A program made the translations under genes and the position numbers. From Saccharopolyspora sp. NFXS83 (GTDB lineage: Bacteria; Actinomycetota; Actinomycetes; Mycobacteriales; Pseudonocardiaceae), in assembly GCF_026241095.1 (NCBI RefSeq), contig NZ_JAPFGB010000022.1, forward strand, positions 30,802-94,801: a DNA stretch of 64,000 nt, written 5' to 3'. The notes beneath the pieces were generated by a model. The model saw nothing but the letters and a program-made list of their open reading frames with translations, searched no databases and had not been told where the DNA came from. Numbering within the stretch: position 1 is the stretch's first letter; each line of letters begins with the position of its first letter. Below, one piece after another: positions 54,245 to 62,280 of this stretch.

Positions 54245-54685
54245 ATGGACGGAAACACGATCACCGCCGAGTTCGCCGATCGGTTCAACGCGCCGATCAT
54301 CGACGAGTTCCGCGCGAACGGCGGCCAGGTGGGCGGCGAGCTCGCCGGAACACCGATCCTGCTGCTGCACAGCGTGGGAGCGCGCAGCGGCGCCACCCGC
54401 GTCAACCCGATGGCGTACCTGGAGCACGAGGGCCGCTACCTCGTGATCGCCTCCAAGGCCGGAGCGGACACGCATCCCGCCTGGTACCACAACCTGAGGG
54501 CGAACCCGGACGCCGTCGTCGAGGTCGGCGCCGAGACGCTGCGGGTCCGCGCCGAAGAGCTCACCGGCGACGAGCGGGAGGCCCGCTACGCCGATGCGGC
54601 GGCGGCGCTCCCGGTCATGGCCGAGCACCAGAGCAAGACCGACCGGCTCATCCCGATCATCGCCCTGACGCCCACCGGCGGCTGA
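54245..54685 (+). CDS. F420-dependent nitroreductase/quinone-reductase-like (DUF385/Ddn family)
   Basis: 146 residues from ATG 54245. The Ddn-type split beta-barrel has RFNAPIIDEFRANGG, LLLHSVGARSG and YLEHEGRYLVIASKAGADTHPAWYHNL, which in relatives binds the deazaflavin F420. It is 44 bases downstream of OYE and probably in the same operon. It is about 60 percent similar by eye to the protein at 56513-56950; the two appear to be tandem duplicates split by a TetR and an SDR gene. Confidence 0.9.
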   Translation: MDGNTITAEFADRFNAPIIDEFRANGGQVGGELAGTPILLLHSVGARSGATRVNPMAYLEHEGRYLVIASKAGADTHPAWYHNLRANPDAVVEVGAETLRVRAEELTGDEREARYADAAAALPVMAEHQSKTDRLIPIIALTPTGG

Positions 54686-54773
54686 GCGACCCGGGTGGGC
54701 GCCCCGCGCAGGCCGAGCGGGGCGCCCACCGCACGAACGGATCGCGCGCGGAGCGGGGCCGTACACTGCGGCC

Positions 54774-55370
54774 ATGGCTGAGCGGCTTTCCACGCGGGAG
54801 ATCTCCCGGCGAGCGATCCGCCACAAGATCGAGTCCGTCGCGATGGAGCTGTTCCTGGAGAAGGGCTTCGACGCCACGACCGTCGACCAGATCGCCGCCG
54901 AAGCCGGGATCTCCGCGCGCAGCTTCTTCCGCTACTTCCCCACCAAGGAGGACGTCGTCACCGGCGACCCGGTGGAGTACGGCGTGGTGCTGCGGGACGC
55001 GCTGGAATCCCGCCCGACCGGGGAGGACGCGGCGACCGCGGTGCGCGGCGCGCTGGCGGAGTTCATCGGCTCGGTGGCCGCGAACCCGGCGGCGCTGGGC
55101 ATTTCGACGATCATGCTGAAGACGCCCTCGCTGTGGGCGAAGCACCAGGAGAAGCAGCGGGTGTGGGTGGAGCTGTTGCAGCCCGAGACCGTGCGACGCC
55201 TGGGCGGCGCCCCGCATCCGGACCTGCTGGCCGGGGCGATCCTGGAGTCGGCGTTGGCGACGTTCCACGCGAGCCTGATGCACTGGGCTTCCCGCGATGG
55301 TGACGATGACCTGCACGAGCTGTTCCGGTTGGCATCGTCGGCGACGAGAGGGGCACCGCTCTCGACGTGA
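54774..55370 (+). CDS. TetR-family transcriptional regulator
   Basis: 198 residues. The N-terminal helix-turn-helix is IESVAMELFLEKGFDATTVDQIAAEAGISARSFFRYFPTKEDVV, typical TetR. The C-terminal ligand domain has no recognisable specificity. ATG 54774 lies 88 bases after the DUF385 gene. It is followed by a repeated-motif control region (55371-55445) and an SDR gene in the same direction, so it may regulate the downstream promoter. Confidence 0.9.
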   Translation: MAERLSTREISRRAIRHKIESVAMELFLEKGFDATTVDQIAAEAGISARSFFRYFPTKEDVVTGDPVEYGVVLRDALESRPTGEDAATAVRGALAEFIGSVAANPAALGISTIMLKTPSLWAKHQEKQRVWVELLQPETVRRLGGAPHPDLLAGAILESALATFHASLMHWASRDGDDDLHELFRLASSATRGAPLST

Positions 55371-55445
55371 CAGTCAACGTCAAAGTTGACAGTCACTGCC
55401 ACATTTGACATACACTGCCAGCACAACGTCTGGCAGGAGTGTCGC
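55371..55445 (+). promoter_or_regulatory. Repeated TTGACA/TCAAC control region between TetR and SDR genes
   Basis: TTGACA occurs twice (55386-55391 and 55405-55410), each within a TGACAGTCA- or TGACATACA-like string, and TCAAC-GTCAAA-GTTGA is an inverted repeat at about 55375-55390. TACACT (55411-55416) could be a -10. The block looks like overlapping promoter and TetR operator sites. AGGAG precedes the SDR ATG. Confidence 0.55.
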
Positions 55446-56387
55446 ATGTCCCTCATCACCACCCCCTTCGGTTCGAACTCCACCGCCGACGAGGTCGCGG
55501 CCGGCCACGACCTCACCGGCAAGCGCGCGGTCGTCACCGGGGCCGCCTCCGGGATCGGCGTCGAGACGGCCCGCGCGCTCGCCCGCGCCGGAGCGGAGGT
55601 CACCATCGGCGTCCGCGACCTGGCCGCGGGGCGCACCGCCGCCGAGGACATCGCCGCGACCACCGGCTCCGAGGTCCGGGTCGCCGAGCTCGACCTCCTC
55701 GATCTCGACGGCGTGCGCCGGTTCGCCGGCTCGTGGCGCGGACCGCTGCACCTGCTGATCAACAACGCCGGGGTGATGGCCGTGCCGGAGCTCCGGCGCA
55801 CCCCCGAGGGCTGGGAGCAGCAGTTCGCCACCAACCACCTGGGCCACTTCGAGCTGGCCACCGGCCTGCACGCGGCACTCGCCGAAGCCGAGGGCGCCCG
55901 GATCGTCGCGGTGTCCTCCAGCGGTCACCACGCCTCCCCCGTCGTGTTCGACGATCTGCACTACGAGCACCGCCCCTACGACCCGTGGAGCGCCTACGGG
56001 CAGTCGAAGTCCGCGAACGCGCTGTTCGCGGTGGAGGCGACCCGGCGCTGGAGCGGCGACGGGATCCACGCCAACTCGCTGATGCCCGGCGGGATCATGA
56101 CCGGCCTCCAGCGCCACGTCCCCGCCGAGACTCGCGCCGAGTGGTCCCGGGCACCGATGCTGAAGACCCCGCAGCAAGGCGCCGCCACCACGCTCGTCGC
56201 GGCGCTCGCCCCCGAATTCGCGGAGGTCGGCGGGAAGTACCTGGAGGATTGCGCGGAGTCCCCGGTCATCCCCGACGACGCCGAGACGACTCCCGTGAGC
56301 GGCGGTGTCCGGCGGTGGGCGCTGGACCCGGAGGCCGCCGAACGGCTCTGGGAGGTCTCGCGGCGGCTGCTCGACGACGCGGCATGA
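55446..56387 (+). CDS. Short-chain dehydrogenase/reductase (SDR), atypical long form
   Basis: 313 residues from ATG 55446, AGGAG seven bases upstream. The NAD(P)-binding motif is AVVTGAASGIGVETARALA (TGxxxGIG), then NNAGVMAVPE and the catalytic YxxxK as YGQSKSANALF. It resembles retinol-dehydrogenase/WWOX-like SDRs common in actinomycetes. The likely function is reduction or oxidation of a lipophilic ketone or alcohol; substrate unknown. Control by the TetR upstream is suggested by the repeated operator region. Confidence 0.9.
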   Translation: MSLITTPFGSNSTADEVAAGHDLTGKRAVVTGAASGIGVETARALARAGAEVTIGVRDLAAGRTAAEDIAATTGSEVRVAELDLLDLDGVRRFAGSWRGPLHLLINNAGVMAVPELRRTPEGWEQQFATNHLGHFELATGLHAALAEAEGARIVAVSSSGHHASPVVFDDLHYEHRPYDPWSAYGQSKSANALFAVEATRRWSGDGIHANSLMPGGIMTGLQRHVPAETRAEWSRAPMLKTPQQGAATTLVAALAPEFAEVGGKYLEDCAESPVIPDDAETTPVSGGVRRWALDPEAAERLWEVSRRLLDDAA

Positions 56388-56512
56388 AGCGGGAGCTCGT
56401 TCCGCGTGGCGGGCCGGAGGCTGAACCCTTTCCCCGGGGCACCTCCGTTCCCTACTCTCAACGAGTTCGATCTTCAGCCGCACGAAACCCCGCAGCAGGA
56501 GGCGCACACCCA

Positions 56513-56950
56513 GTGGACGGGAACGAGATCACCGCGAGCGTGGCGGCGCGGTTCAACGCCCCCGTGATCGAGAAGTTCCGGGCGAACGGCGGCCTGGTGG
56601 GCGGGACCTTCGCCGGGGTCCCGCTGCTGCTGCTCCACAGCACGGGCGCCCGGACCGGCCGCGACCACCTCACGCCCTTGGCGTACCTGGAGCACGAGGG
56701 CCGCTACCTGGTGTTCGCTTCGAAGGCGGGAGCCGACGTCCACCCCGACTGGTACTTCAACCTGAAGGCCCATCCGGCCGCCCGCATCGAGATCACCACC
56801 GACGTCGTCGACGTCCGCGCCCACGAGCTCATCGGTGTGGAGCGCGACGTCAGGTTCGCCCAGATGACGGGCCTGTTCCCGTACTTCGCCGCGCACCAGG
56901 CCAAAACGGAGCGCGTCTTCCCCGTGCTCGCCCTCGCCACCACCGGCTGA
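56513..56950 (+). CDS. F420-dependent DUF385/Ddn-family protein, paralogue of 54245
   Basis: 145 residues from GTG 56513; AGGAGG lies ten bases upstream. Motifs RFNAPVIEKFRANGG, LLLHSTGARTG and YLEHEGRYLVFASKAGADVHPDWYFNL parallel the earlier copy almost residue for residue. The gap from the SDR stop is 125 bases and has no clear terminator. The two DUF385 genes and their surroundings suggest duplication inside one redox cluster. Confidence 0.88.
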   Translation: MDGNEITASVAARFNAPVIEKFRANGGLVGGTFAGVPLLLLHSTGARTGRDHLTPLAYLEHEGRYLVFASKAGADVHPDWYFNLKAHPAARIEITTDVVDVRAHELIGVERDVRFAQMTGLFPYFAAHQAKTERVFPVLALATTG

Positions 56951-57054
56951 TCCCGGCCCACCCGTCCTGCCGAGTTGCGCAGCGGTACCGCGGGAGCCGC
57001 GCGGTTGCTCTACTCGGTGGGTCGGGGGATCGCGCGAGGAAGGGAGAGCTCCGC

Positions 57055-57798
57055 ATGGCTCAGCCGCTCGCAGGGAAGTCGGCGCTGGTGACCGGCGGGT
57101 CGCGCGGGATCGGCGCGGCCATCGCCCGCCGCCTCGCCGAGGACGGTGCCGCCGTCGTGATCACGCATTCGAACTCGGCGGAGGCGGCGCGGCGAGTGGC
57201 GGCCGGGATCAGCGCCGCCGGTGGCCGCGCGCTGGCCGTGCGCGCGGACGCCGGTGCGCCCGATCAGGTCCGGGCCGCGGTCACCCGCACCGTCGAGGCG
57301 TTCGGCGGCCTGGACGTCCTGGTCAACAACGCCGCGACGGTCGCCACCGGCCTGCTCGACGAGTTGTCGCTGGAGGAATTCGACCGGGCGCTGTCGATCA
57401 ACGTCCGCGGCCCCTTCGTCGCCATCCAGGAGGCGTCGAAGCACCTGCCGGCAGGTGGGCGGATCATCAACATCGGCACCTCGATGGTCGAGCACAACCC
57501 GTTCACCGGGAAGCTCGCGTACGTCACCGGCAAGTCCGCCCTCGCCGGGCTCACCCGCAGCGCGGCCCGCGACCTGGCGTCGCGCCGGATCACCGTGAAC
57601 AACGTCCAGCCCGGGGCGATCGACACCGCGCTGAACCCGGCCGACGGCCCCCGCTCGCACGTGCTGCGGGCCATGATCCCGCTGGGCCGCTTCGGCACCG
57701 GCGAGCAGATCGCGAGCCTCGTCGCCCACCTGGCAAGCCCGGACGCCGACTACATCACCGGAGCCACCATCAACGCCGACGGCGGCTACGCGACTTGA
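57055..57798 (+). CDS. Short-chain dehydrogenase/reductase (FabG-like)
   Basis: 247 residues. It has a classic SDR pattern: ALVTGGSRGIGAAIARRLA, NNAATVATG, catalytic Tyr-Lys in YVTGKSALAGL and the C-terminal YITGATINADGGYAT. It is probably an NADPH-dependent beta-ketoacyl- or aldehyde-type reductase. ATG 57055 follows AGGAAGGGAGAG. It is the last plus-strand gene of the redox island. Confidence 0.92.
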   Translation: MAQPLAGKSALVTGGSRGIGAAIARRLAEDGAAVVITHSNSAEAARRVAAGISAAGGRALAVRADAGAPDQVRAAVTRTVEAFGGLDVLVNNAATVATGLLDELSLEEFDRALSINVRGPFVAIQEASKHLPAGGRIINIGTSMVEHNPFTGKLAYVTGKSALAGLTRSAARDLASRRITVNNVQPGAIDTALNPADGPRSHVLRAMIPLGRFGTGEQIASLVAHLASPDADYITGATINADGGYAT

Positions 57799-57905
57799 GC
57801 TTGTCGTCCTGGTGGGGCGCACCCGGCTGATCATGAATGAGCCGGGTGCGAGGACTGTGGGATCGGTGGTGGTGTGCGTGGTGCGGTTTCGCCGTCTCGG
57901 GTTGC

Positions 57906-58778
57906 TCAGCGTGCTCCCGCGAGGGCGTGGATCTGTTCGGCCAGCCGCTCGAGTTCGGCCACCGTGGCGGCCGAGGGGCCGTTGAGTCCGCTGTGCGCGG
58001 CCGTCGGGCTCGCCAGGAAGCGCCGGAGCAGGGCCACGAGGAGCCCTATCGGCAGAGCCCGCAACCCGGCGAACGCGCGAGGTACCGGTAGCGTCGCCAT
58101 GGCGGCGAGGTTCTGCCGCACGAGGCGGAGCATGTCGCGAACCGCGTCCGGGTCGTCGGCCAGCACTACCGGGCCGCCCGCCACGTGCACCGCCTGCCCG
58201 AGCGGGACCTCGAACGCGGCGTGCGTCTTGAGCCAGGCATCCATGTGCGGTTCGGCCTTGGCGTTGAGCCCGGCGGCACGAAATGTCTCCACGATCCGTT
58301 CCAGCCGCGAAGTCGTGCGGCCGTCGGGCTCGCCGATCGGCATCGCAACCCGGCGTGTCAAGAAGTTGGTCTTGCGGTAGCGGACCACGTCGCCGTCCAT
58401 CGTCCCGGCGACCGCGGGGAAGCCGAGCAGCACCCGCTCGTGGCCGATCACCGCACCCAGCGGCTGCGCGCCGGACGCCCAGTTGTGGAGGAACAGCACG
58501 TCACCTTCGAGACCGGCGAGCGACTCCAGCACCACGTCCACCTGGTGGGCGCGGACGAAGACGGTGATCAGGTCGTACCTGCCGTCCGGGTCCTCGACCA
58601 CCGGTACCGGTACCCGCCTGACAGCTGGGCTGTCTCCCTCGGCGAGCTGCACTCCGTGCCGTCGCAGAGCGGTCAGGCGCCCACCCCGGGCGAGGAGCGA
58701 GACGTCATGACCGGCCTCGTGCATGCGGGCGGCGAACAGGCTGCCGAGCACTCCGGCGCCGTACACGAGCAGCTTCAC
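57906..58778 (-). CDS. Ketopantoate reductase PanE/ApbA-family protein
   Basis: 290 residues from ATG 58778. The Rossmann start is LLVYGAGVLGSLFAARMHEAG (GxGxxG), followed by LARGGRL and DLITVFVRAHQVD; the C-terminal half is all-helical. The catalytic lysine of true ketopantoate reductase appears as WLKTHAAFEVP. It may be a secondary 2-dehydropantoate reductase or another beta-keto-acid reductase. It is divergent from the TetR gene at 58848 with a 69-base control region, so it is probably that regulator's target. Confidence 0.87.
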   Translation of the reverse strand: MKLLVYGAGVLGSLFAARMHEAGHDVSLLARGGRLTALRRHGVQLAEGDSPAVRRVPVPVVEDPDGRYDLITVFVRAHQVDVVLESLAGLEGDVLFLHNWASGAQPLGAVIGHERVLLGFPAVAGTMDGDVVRYRKTNFLTRRVAMPIGEPDGRTTSRLERIVETFRAAGLNAKAEPHMDAWLKTHAAFEVPLGQAVHVAGGPVVLADDPDAVRDMLRLVRQNLAAMATLPVPRAFAGLRALPIGLLVALLRRFLASPTAAHSGLNGPSAATVAELERLAEQIHALAGAR

Positions 58779-58798
58779 GTCAGACCTCTTTCACACGG

Positions 58799-58840
58799 TC
58801 GTTGAATCATACGTTCGTTTCATACAAACATATGTACAGT
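58799..58840. promoter_or_regulatory. AT-rich imperfect palindrome, TetR operator candidate
   Basis: CATACGTTCGTTT and AAACATATGTA flank CATAC at about 58809-58837, an imperfect inverted repeat strikingly poorer in GC than its surroundings. It lies between the divergent panE-like and tetR starts and overlaps the expected -10 regions of both, a typical TetR autoregulation layout. Confidence 0.65.
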
Positions 58841-58847
58841 CCCTGAG

Positions 58848-59477
58848 ATGGCGCCCTCAGAGACCCGCACCCAGATCCTCGACGCGGCCGAGCACCTCTT
58901 CGCCGAGCACGGATACCGCGGCACCTCGGTGCGTGCGATCACCGAACTCGCCGGAGCGAACCTGGCCGCCGTCGGCTACCACTTCGGCTCGAAGGCGGAG
59001 CTGATGGCCGCAGTCGCTCGCCGCGTGCTCGATCCCATCAACGCCGCCCAGTGCGCCGGGCTCGACGCACTGCTCGCCCGGACCCCCGACCCGCCGGTCG
59101 GCGAGCTGGTGGAGGCATTCGCGGGGCCGCTGTTCGACGAGATGCCAGCCGGCGACGAGGGCGGCGCCCGAACGTCCCGGCTGATCGTGACGATCCTCAG
59201 CGACCCAGCCGAGCAGGCACGCAGCTGGACCGGCCCGGCCGAGGCCTCGGTCCGCGAGCGCTACCTCGCAGCTTTCGCGCGCGTACTGCCCGGCCTTCCC
59301 GCGGAAGAGCTGTGGTTCCGGATACGGGGGATCCTTGCCGTGACGGCCGTCGACCGCGTCGAGGTGCACCAGCAGCCCTCCCCCGGCTGCGCGTCCCCGG
59401 TAGCGGGCGAAGCGGCCCGGCGATGGGCGATCACGTTCCTGACGGCAGCGATGAACGCGCCACCGACCCGGACCTGA
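58848..59477 (+). CDS. TetR-family transcriptional regulator
   Basis: 209 residues from ATG 58848. The helix-turn-helix is ILDAAEHLFAEHGYRGTSVRAITELAGANLAAVGYHFGSKAEL, matching the CecR/YbiH-like TetR subgroup with the YHFGSK ending. The C-terminal domain is about 150 residues. It is divergent from the PanE-like gene and likely represses it. It is followed by repeat copy D and a GC hairpin. Confidence 0.9.
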   Translation: MAPSETRTQILDAAEHLFAEHGYRGTSVRAITELAGANLAAVGYHFGSKAELMAAVARRVLDPINAAQCAGLDALLARTPDPPVGELVEAFAGPLFDEMPAGDEGGARTSRLIVTILSDPAEQARSWTGPAEASVRERYLAAFARVLPGLPAEELWFRIRGILAVTAVDRVEVHQQPSPGCASPVAGEAARRWAITFLTAAMNAPPTRT

Positions 59478-59550
59478 TGTCTGCGTTGCTGGTCGCTCAG
59501 CGGAACCTCGGCGGCTTCCTCGGTGCCCCTGGTCCGGTGTTGGCTGCGAT

Positions 59551-59662
59551 TTCTCACGTAGGCCCCTGCACGGCGAAATCGCTGTCCTCGCGAGGAAGCA
59601 GCTGAGAATCCGCCGGTTGGCCGGTTGCTCAAGCCGGTCACTGCTCAGCGGCTCCGCCGCTG
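59551..59662 (-). repeat. Degenerate repeat copy D plus GC hairpin between convergent genes
   Basis: On the minus strand the stretch TTCTCAGCTG, TCCTCGCGAGGA, ACAGC at about 59583-59612 matches the left arm of the 85-nt hairpin of copies A and B, but the inner stem and right arm are lost. CAGCGGC-TCC-GCCGCTG (59646-59662) is a perfect hairpin that can end both convergent transcripts (TetR and DUF397). Confidence 0.65.
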
Positions 59663-59708
59663 ACACGACGGCTACCGGCAACCCGCGCGGAACGCGCTCG
59701 CGCCGCCA

Positions 59709-59906
59709 TCACCGGTCGAAGGTGCCCGCTCGGGTAGCGGCGGTGAAGTCCGACCAGGTCGAGGCGGTGAACGTCAGAATCGGGCTCGTGCAGCCGAGTT
59801 TGGAGTCGCGGACACCGACGTGGCCCATCGTCGAGCCGACTTCGACGCAGCCGTTGGCGGCGTGGCTGCGGCTGGACTTCCGCCAGCGGGTGATGCGGCC
59901 GGTCAT
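59709..59906 (-). CDS. DUF397 small protein
   Basis: 65 residues from ATG 59906. The DUF397 signature is complete: RWRKSSRSHAANGCVEVG, VGVRDSK and a C-terminal LTFTASTWSDFTAA. Such proteins are found only in actinomycetes, next to XRE/DUF5753 regulators, and may act as antitoxin-like or developmental partners (as around whiJ in Streptomyces). It overlaps the XRE stop by four bases (ATGA), so the two are co-translated. Confidence 0.93.
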   Translation of the reverse strand: MTGRITRWRKSSRSHAANGCVEVGSTMGHVGVRDSKLGCTSPILTFTASTWSDFTAATRAGTFDR

Positions 59907-60769
59907 GCGTGCTCCTCCAGAACTCGTTTGATCAGGTCGTTGGAATCGGACGTCTTCAGCGCCGTCGACTTCAGCCGGTCGAACGCCGCCCGGAACGGGG
60001 ACACGGCGGCGGGTTCCTCGTAGTAGAGGACCTCGATCCGGTTCTCCACGTAGGCGGTGCCGAGCTCGTCGTCGAACTCCGGCGGGTAGGTCAGGAGCAT
60101 GAACGCGCCGTCCACGCCGGTGAGCAGGCCCGCCGAGAACGGTTGGATCCGGATCTCGACGTTCGGCTGCTCGTTCCACTCCAGCAGCGCCTCCAGCTGC
60201 GCGGCGTGCGCTTCGGGGCCGCCGTTGACGTGGTGCAGCGCCGCCTCGCTGAGGATCGCGTGCACCGACGGGGCCCGGCCGCCGCCGAGGACTTCGCGCT
60301 GCCGGGCCATCCGCAGTTCGACGCGGCGTTCGCGGTCCTTCTTGCGCAGCTTCGGAGCGCCGCCCCGCACGATCGCGTCCGCGTACGCCCAGGTCTGGAA
60401 CAGGCCCGGCACCAGGTGGGTGTCCCAGCTCTCGATCCGCTCCGCCATCGTCTCGACGCCGAGGAAGAGCTTGAGGTAGTCCGGCAGCGCCTCCTCGGAG
60501 TCGAACCTGATCCACCAGTCGGTGCTCTTCCTGCTGCGGTCCCGCAGCGACAGGAAGAACTCGACGCGTTCCGCGGCTCCGTAGAAGCGCAGCAGGGTTT
60601 CGAGCTCCAGGGGTTTCGGCATCCGGCGGCCGACTTCGAAGTGGCCGATGTTCTGGACGCTGCCGCGAACGGCTTTCGCCGCTTCGGCCCGGGTGATCCC
60701 GGCCCGTTCGCGCAGCCGCGTCAATTCCCAGGCGATCCAGCGCTTCAGCGCCGTCGGACTCGTGCTCAC
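59903..60769 (-). CDS. XRE-family regulator with DUF5753 domain
   Basis: 288 residues from GTG 60769. The XRE helix-turn-helix is LRERAGITRAEAAKAVRGSVQNIGHFEVGRR. The C-terminal DUF5753 domain (about 105-280) has ESWDTHLVPGLFQTWAYADAIV and MLLTYPPEFDDELGTAYVENRIEVLYYEE. These regulators with DUF397 partners recur many times in actinomycete genomes and influence sporulation or antibiotic genes. The frame is open upstream to 60832, but GAGGG precedes the GTG used. Confidence 0.92.
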   Translation of the reverse strand: MSTSPTALKRWIAWELTRLRERAGITRAEAAKAVRGSVQNIGHFEVGRRMPKPLELETLLRFYGAAERVEFFLSLRDRSRKSTDWWIRFDSEEALPDYLKLFLGVETMAERIESWDTHLVPGLFQTWAYADAIVRGGAPKLRKKDRERRVELRMARQREVLGGGRAPSVHAILSEAALHHVNGGPEAHAAQLEALLEWNEQPNVEIRIQPFSAGLLTGVDGAFMLLTYPPEFDDELGTAYVENRIEVLYYEEPAAVSPFRAAFDRLKSTALKTSDSNDLIKRVLEEHA

Positions 60770-60993
60770 CCGCCGCCCTCTCCGTGTCGTGGCGTTAGGA
60801 GTGTGCCCGTCCGCGACGACCAACATCATCACCCGATCAGGGATCTAGTCCGGAGCAGGTGCCGAATGTAGCGTGCTCCACATCGGTGATCACCGTTTCG
60901 CCAGGTGGGCGAGGCTGCGCTCAGCTCCGGCACCGCCGATACGGTCCGACGCGGTTCGGACCCGATCTCCTCCCGTCGAACGGAGTTCGCGCC

Positions 60994-61278
60994 ATGGATG
61001 CGATCGGCAACCTGCGACACCTCGTGGAGCAGGGGTTCCAGGGCGCTCCGGTGCACAACGACGTCGGCGACCTGGACGCCCTGATGTACGTGCGGCACTG
61101 GCCGGCGGGCGTGGTCGACGTGGTGATCGTCTACTCGCACGAGGAGGCTTTCGCCTATCGCGCGAGCGGAATCGCCCCGGACGCCTCGCTGCGGAACTTC
61201 CCGGCGCGGGTGCACTGGCGGCAGGCGGGGCACCCCGATTCCGTCACCACCGCCGTGCTCGGCCTCGACGAACCCTGA
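60994..61278 (+). CDS. Small conserved hypothetical protein (94 aa)
   Basis: 94 residues from ATG 60994, GGAG nine bases upstream. The sequence is a mixed alpha-beta protein (DAIGNLRHLVEQGFQGAPVHND, YVRHWPAGVVDVVIVYSHEEAFAYR) with no membrane part, motif or signal. It resembles small proteins accompanying XRE/DUF397 loci, but no function is known. It is divergent from the XRE gene with a 224-base gap. Confidence 0.7.
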   Translation: MDAIGNLRHLVEQGFQGAPVHNDVGDLDALMYVRHWPAGVVDVVIVYSHEEAFAYRASGIAPDASLRNFPARVHWRQAGHPDSVTTAVLGLDEP

Positions 61279-61280
61279 GC

Positions 61281-62009
61281 TCAGGCGCGCAGCGCCCGCA
61301 GCACCCAGGACATCGCCCGGGTCACGGCCGCGCGGGAGGCGGGCGCGTGGTCGAGGACGTCGAACGAGTGCCGGCCTTCCGGCACGTCGATCACGTCGAG
61401 GCGCGCGACGCGCGCGTGCGCCTCGGCGATGAAGGCCTCGACTCCGGCCGCGATTTCGGCGGCCTCCCGACCGGCCCTGGTCAGCAGCATCGGCGGCGCA
61501 CCCGCCGACGCGAGCGCCTCCGCCGGGCGGAACCGGGGATCGACGTCCCAGCCGGGCAGCGGTGCCAGCACCGGGTAGCTCGCGGCGACGCAGCGCAACC
61601 ACTCGGGCGCCCCGCCGATCCAGTCGGCCGTGAGCAGTCCGCCACCGGAGAAGAACCACAGCGCCACCCGACGTGGGTCAACTCCGGGAAGTTCTCGGGC
61701 TTTCGCGACCGCGGCGGAGATCGCGTCCGCCGCCACCGGGTAGTCCGCGGGCGAGTGCAGCGGGTGGTCGACGGTGACCCCGACCGCCCCGCTACCGGCG
61801 GCCAGCGAGCCGTAGCCCCGGAACACCGGCCACTCCCGCGGAGTCGGCCGCAGCTCCGGCGGGAGCGGGCCGCCGTGCACGAACAGGACCACCGGCAGCG
61901 GCTCGCCCGCGTCCTCGACCGGCCGGTAGACGTCGACCGCGCCGTCCCGCTCCGGCTCGATCTCGGCCACGGGGAGCACGAACGGTTGCAGGTACGTCGG
62001 TTCCGCCAT
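61281..62009 (-). CDS. Alpha/beta-hydrolase family protein
   Basis: 242 residues from ATG 62009. The oxyanion region VVLFVHGGPLPPE and the nucleophile elbow ALWFFSGGGLLTAD (SGGG) fit the alpha/beta-hydrolase (dienelactone-hydrolase/BD-FAE-like) fold; the catalytic His is in VPEGRHSFDVLDH near the end. It is likely an esterase or peptidase on a small substrate. The gene is convergent with the 94-aa gene, with only two bases between stops. Confidence 0.85.
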   Translation of the reverse strand: MAEPTYLQPFVLPVAEIEPERDGAVDVYRPVEDAGEPLPVVLFVHGGPLPPELRPTPREWPVFRGYGSLAAGSGAVGVTVDHPLHSPADYPVAADAISAAVAKARELPGVDPRRVALWFFSGGGLLTADWIGGAPEWLRCVAASYPVLAPLPGWDVDPRFRPAEALASAGAPPMLLTRAGREAAEIAAGVEAFIAEAHARVARLDVIDVPEGRHSFDVLDHAPASRAAVTRAMSWVLRALRA

Positions 62010-62280
62010 GGGGCGATCACACCAACACGCCCGCTGCGGCGCAACGGATTTGCGAGCCCGCGCGCAACGATCTCCGTCGATGTCCTCCCGCGGCGACCAG
62101 ACCACCGAGGTTCCGCCACCGGCCCCGCGAGGCAGGCCCTTCCGGACGCACTGCTCGCCATGGCGCTGGTCACACCGGTGTTGAGCATGCCGCTGCGGCC
62201 GGGTGTCTGCTTCGTCGGGCAGTGATCGTGCCGTTCGTCGAGCGGTCGCACCTCGCCCACCGCCGTTCTGGGAGGAACAA
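62010..62280. other. Intergenic region upstream of the secreted hydrolase
   Basis: 270 bases between divergent genes. GC is slightly lower; no gene is supported on either strand. It should hold the promoters of both genes; GGAGGAACAA at its end is the ribosome binding site of the hydrolase at 62281. No clear palindromic operator was seen. Confidence 0.4.
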
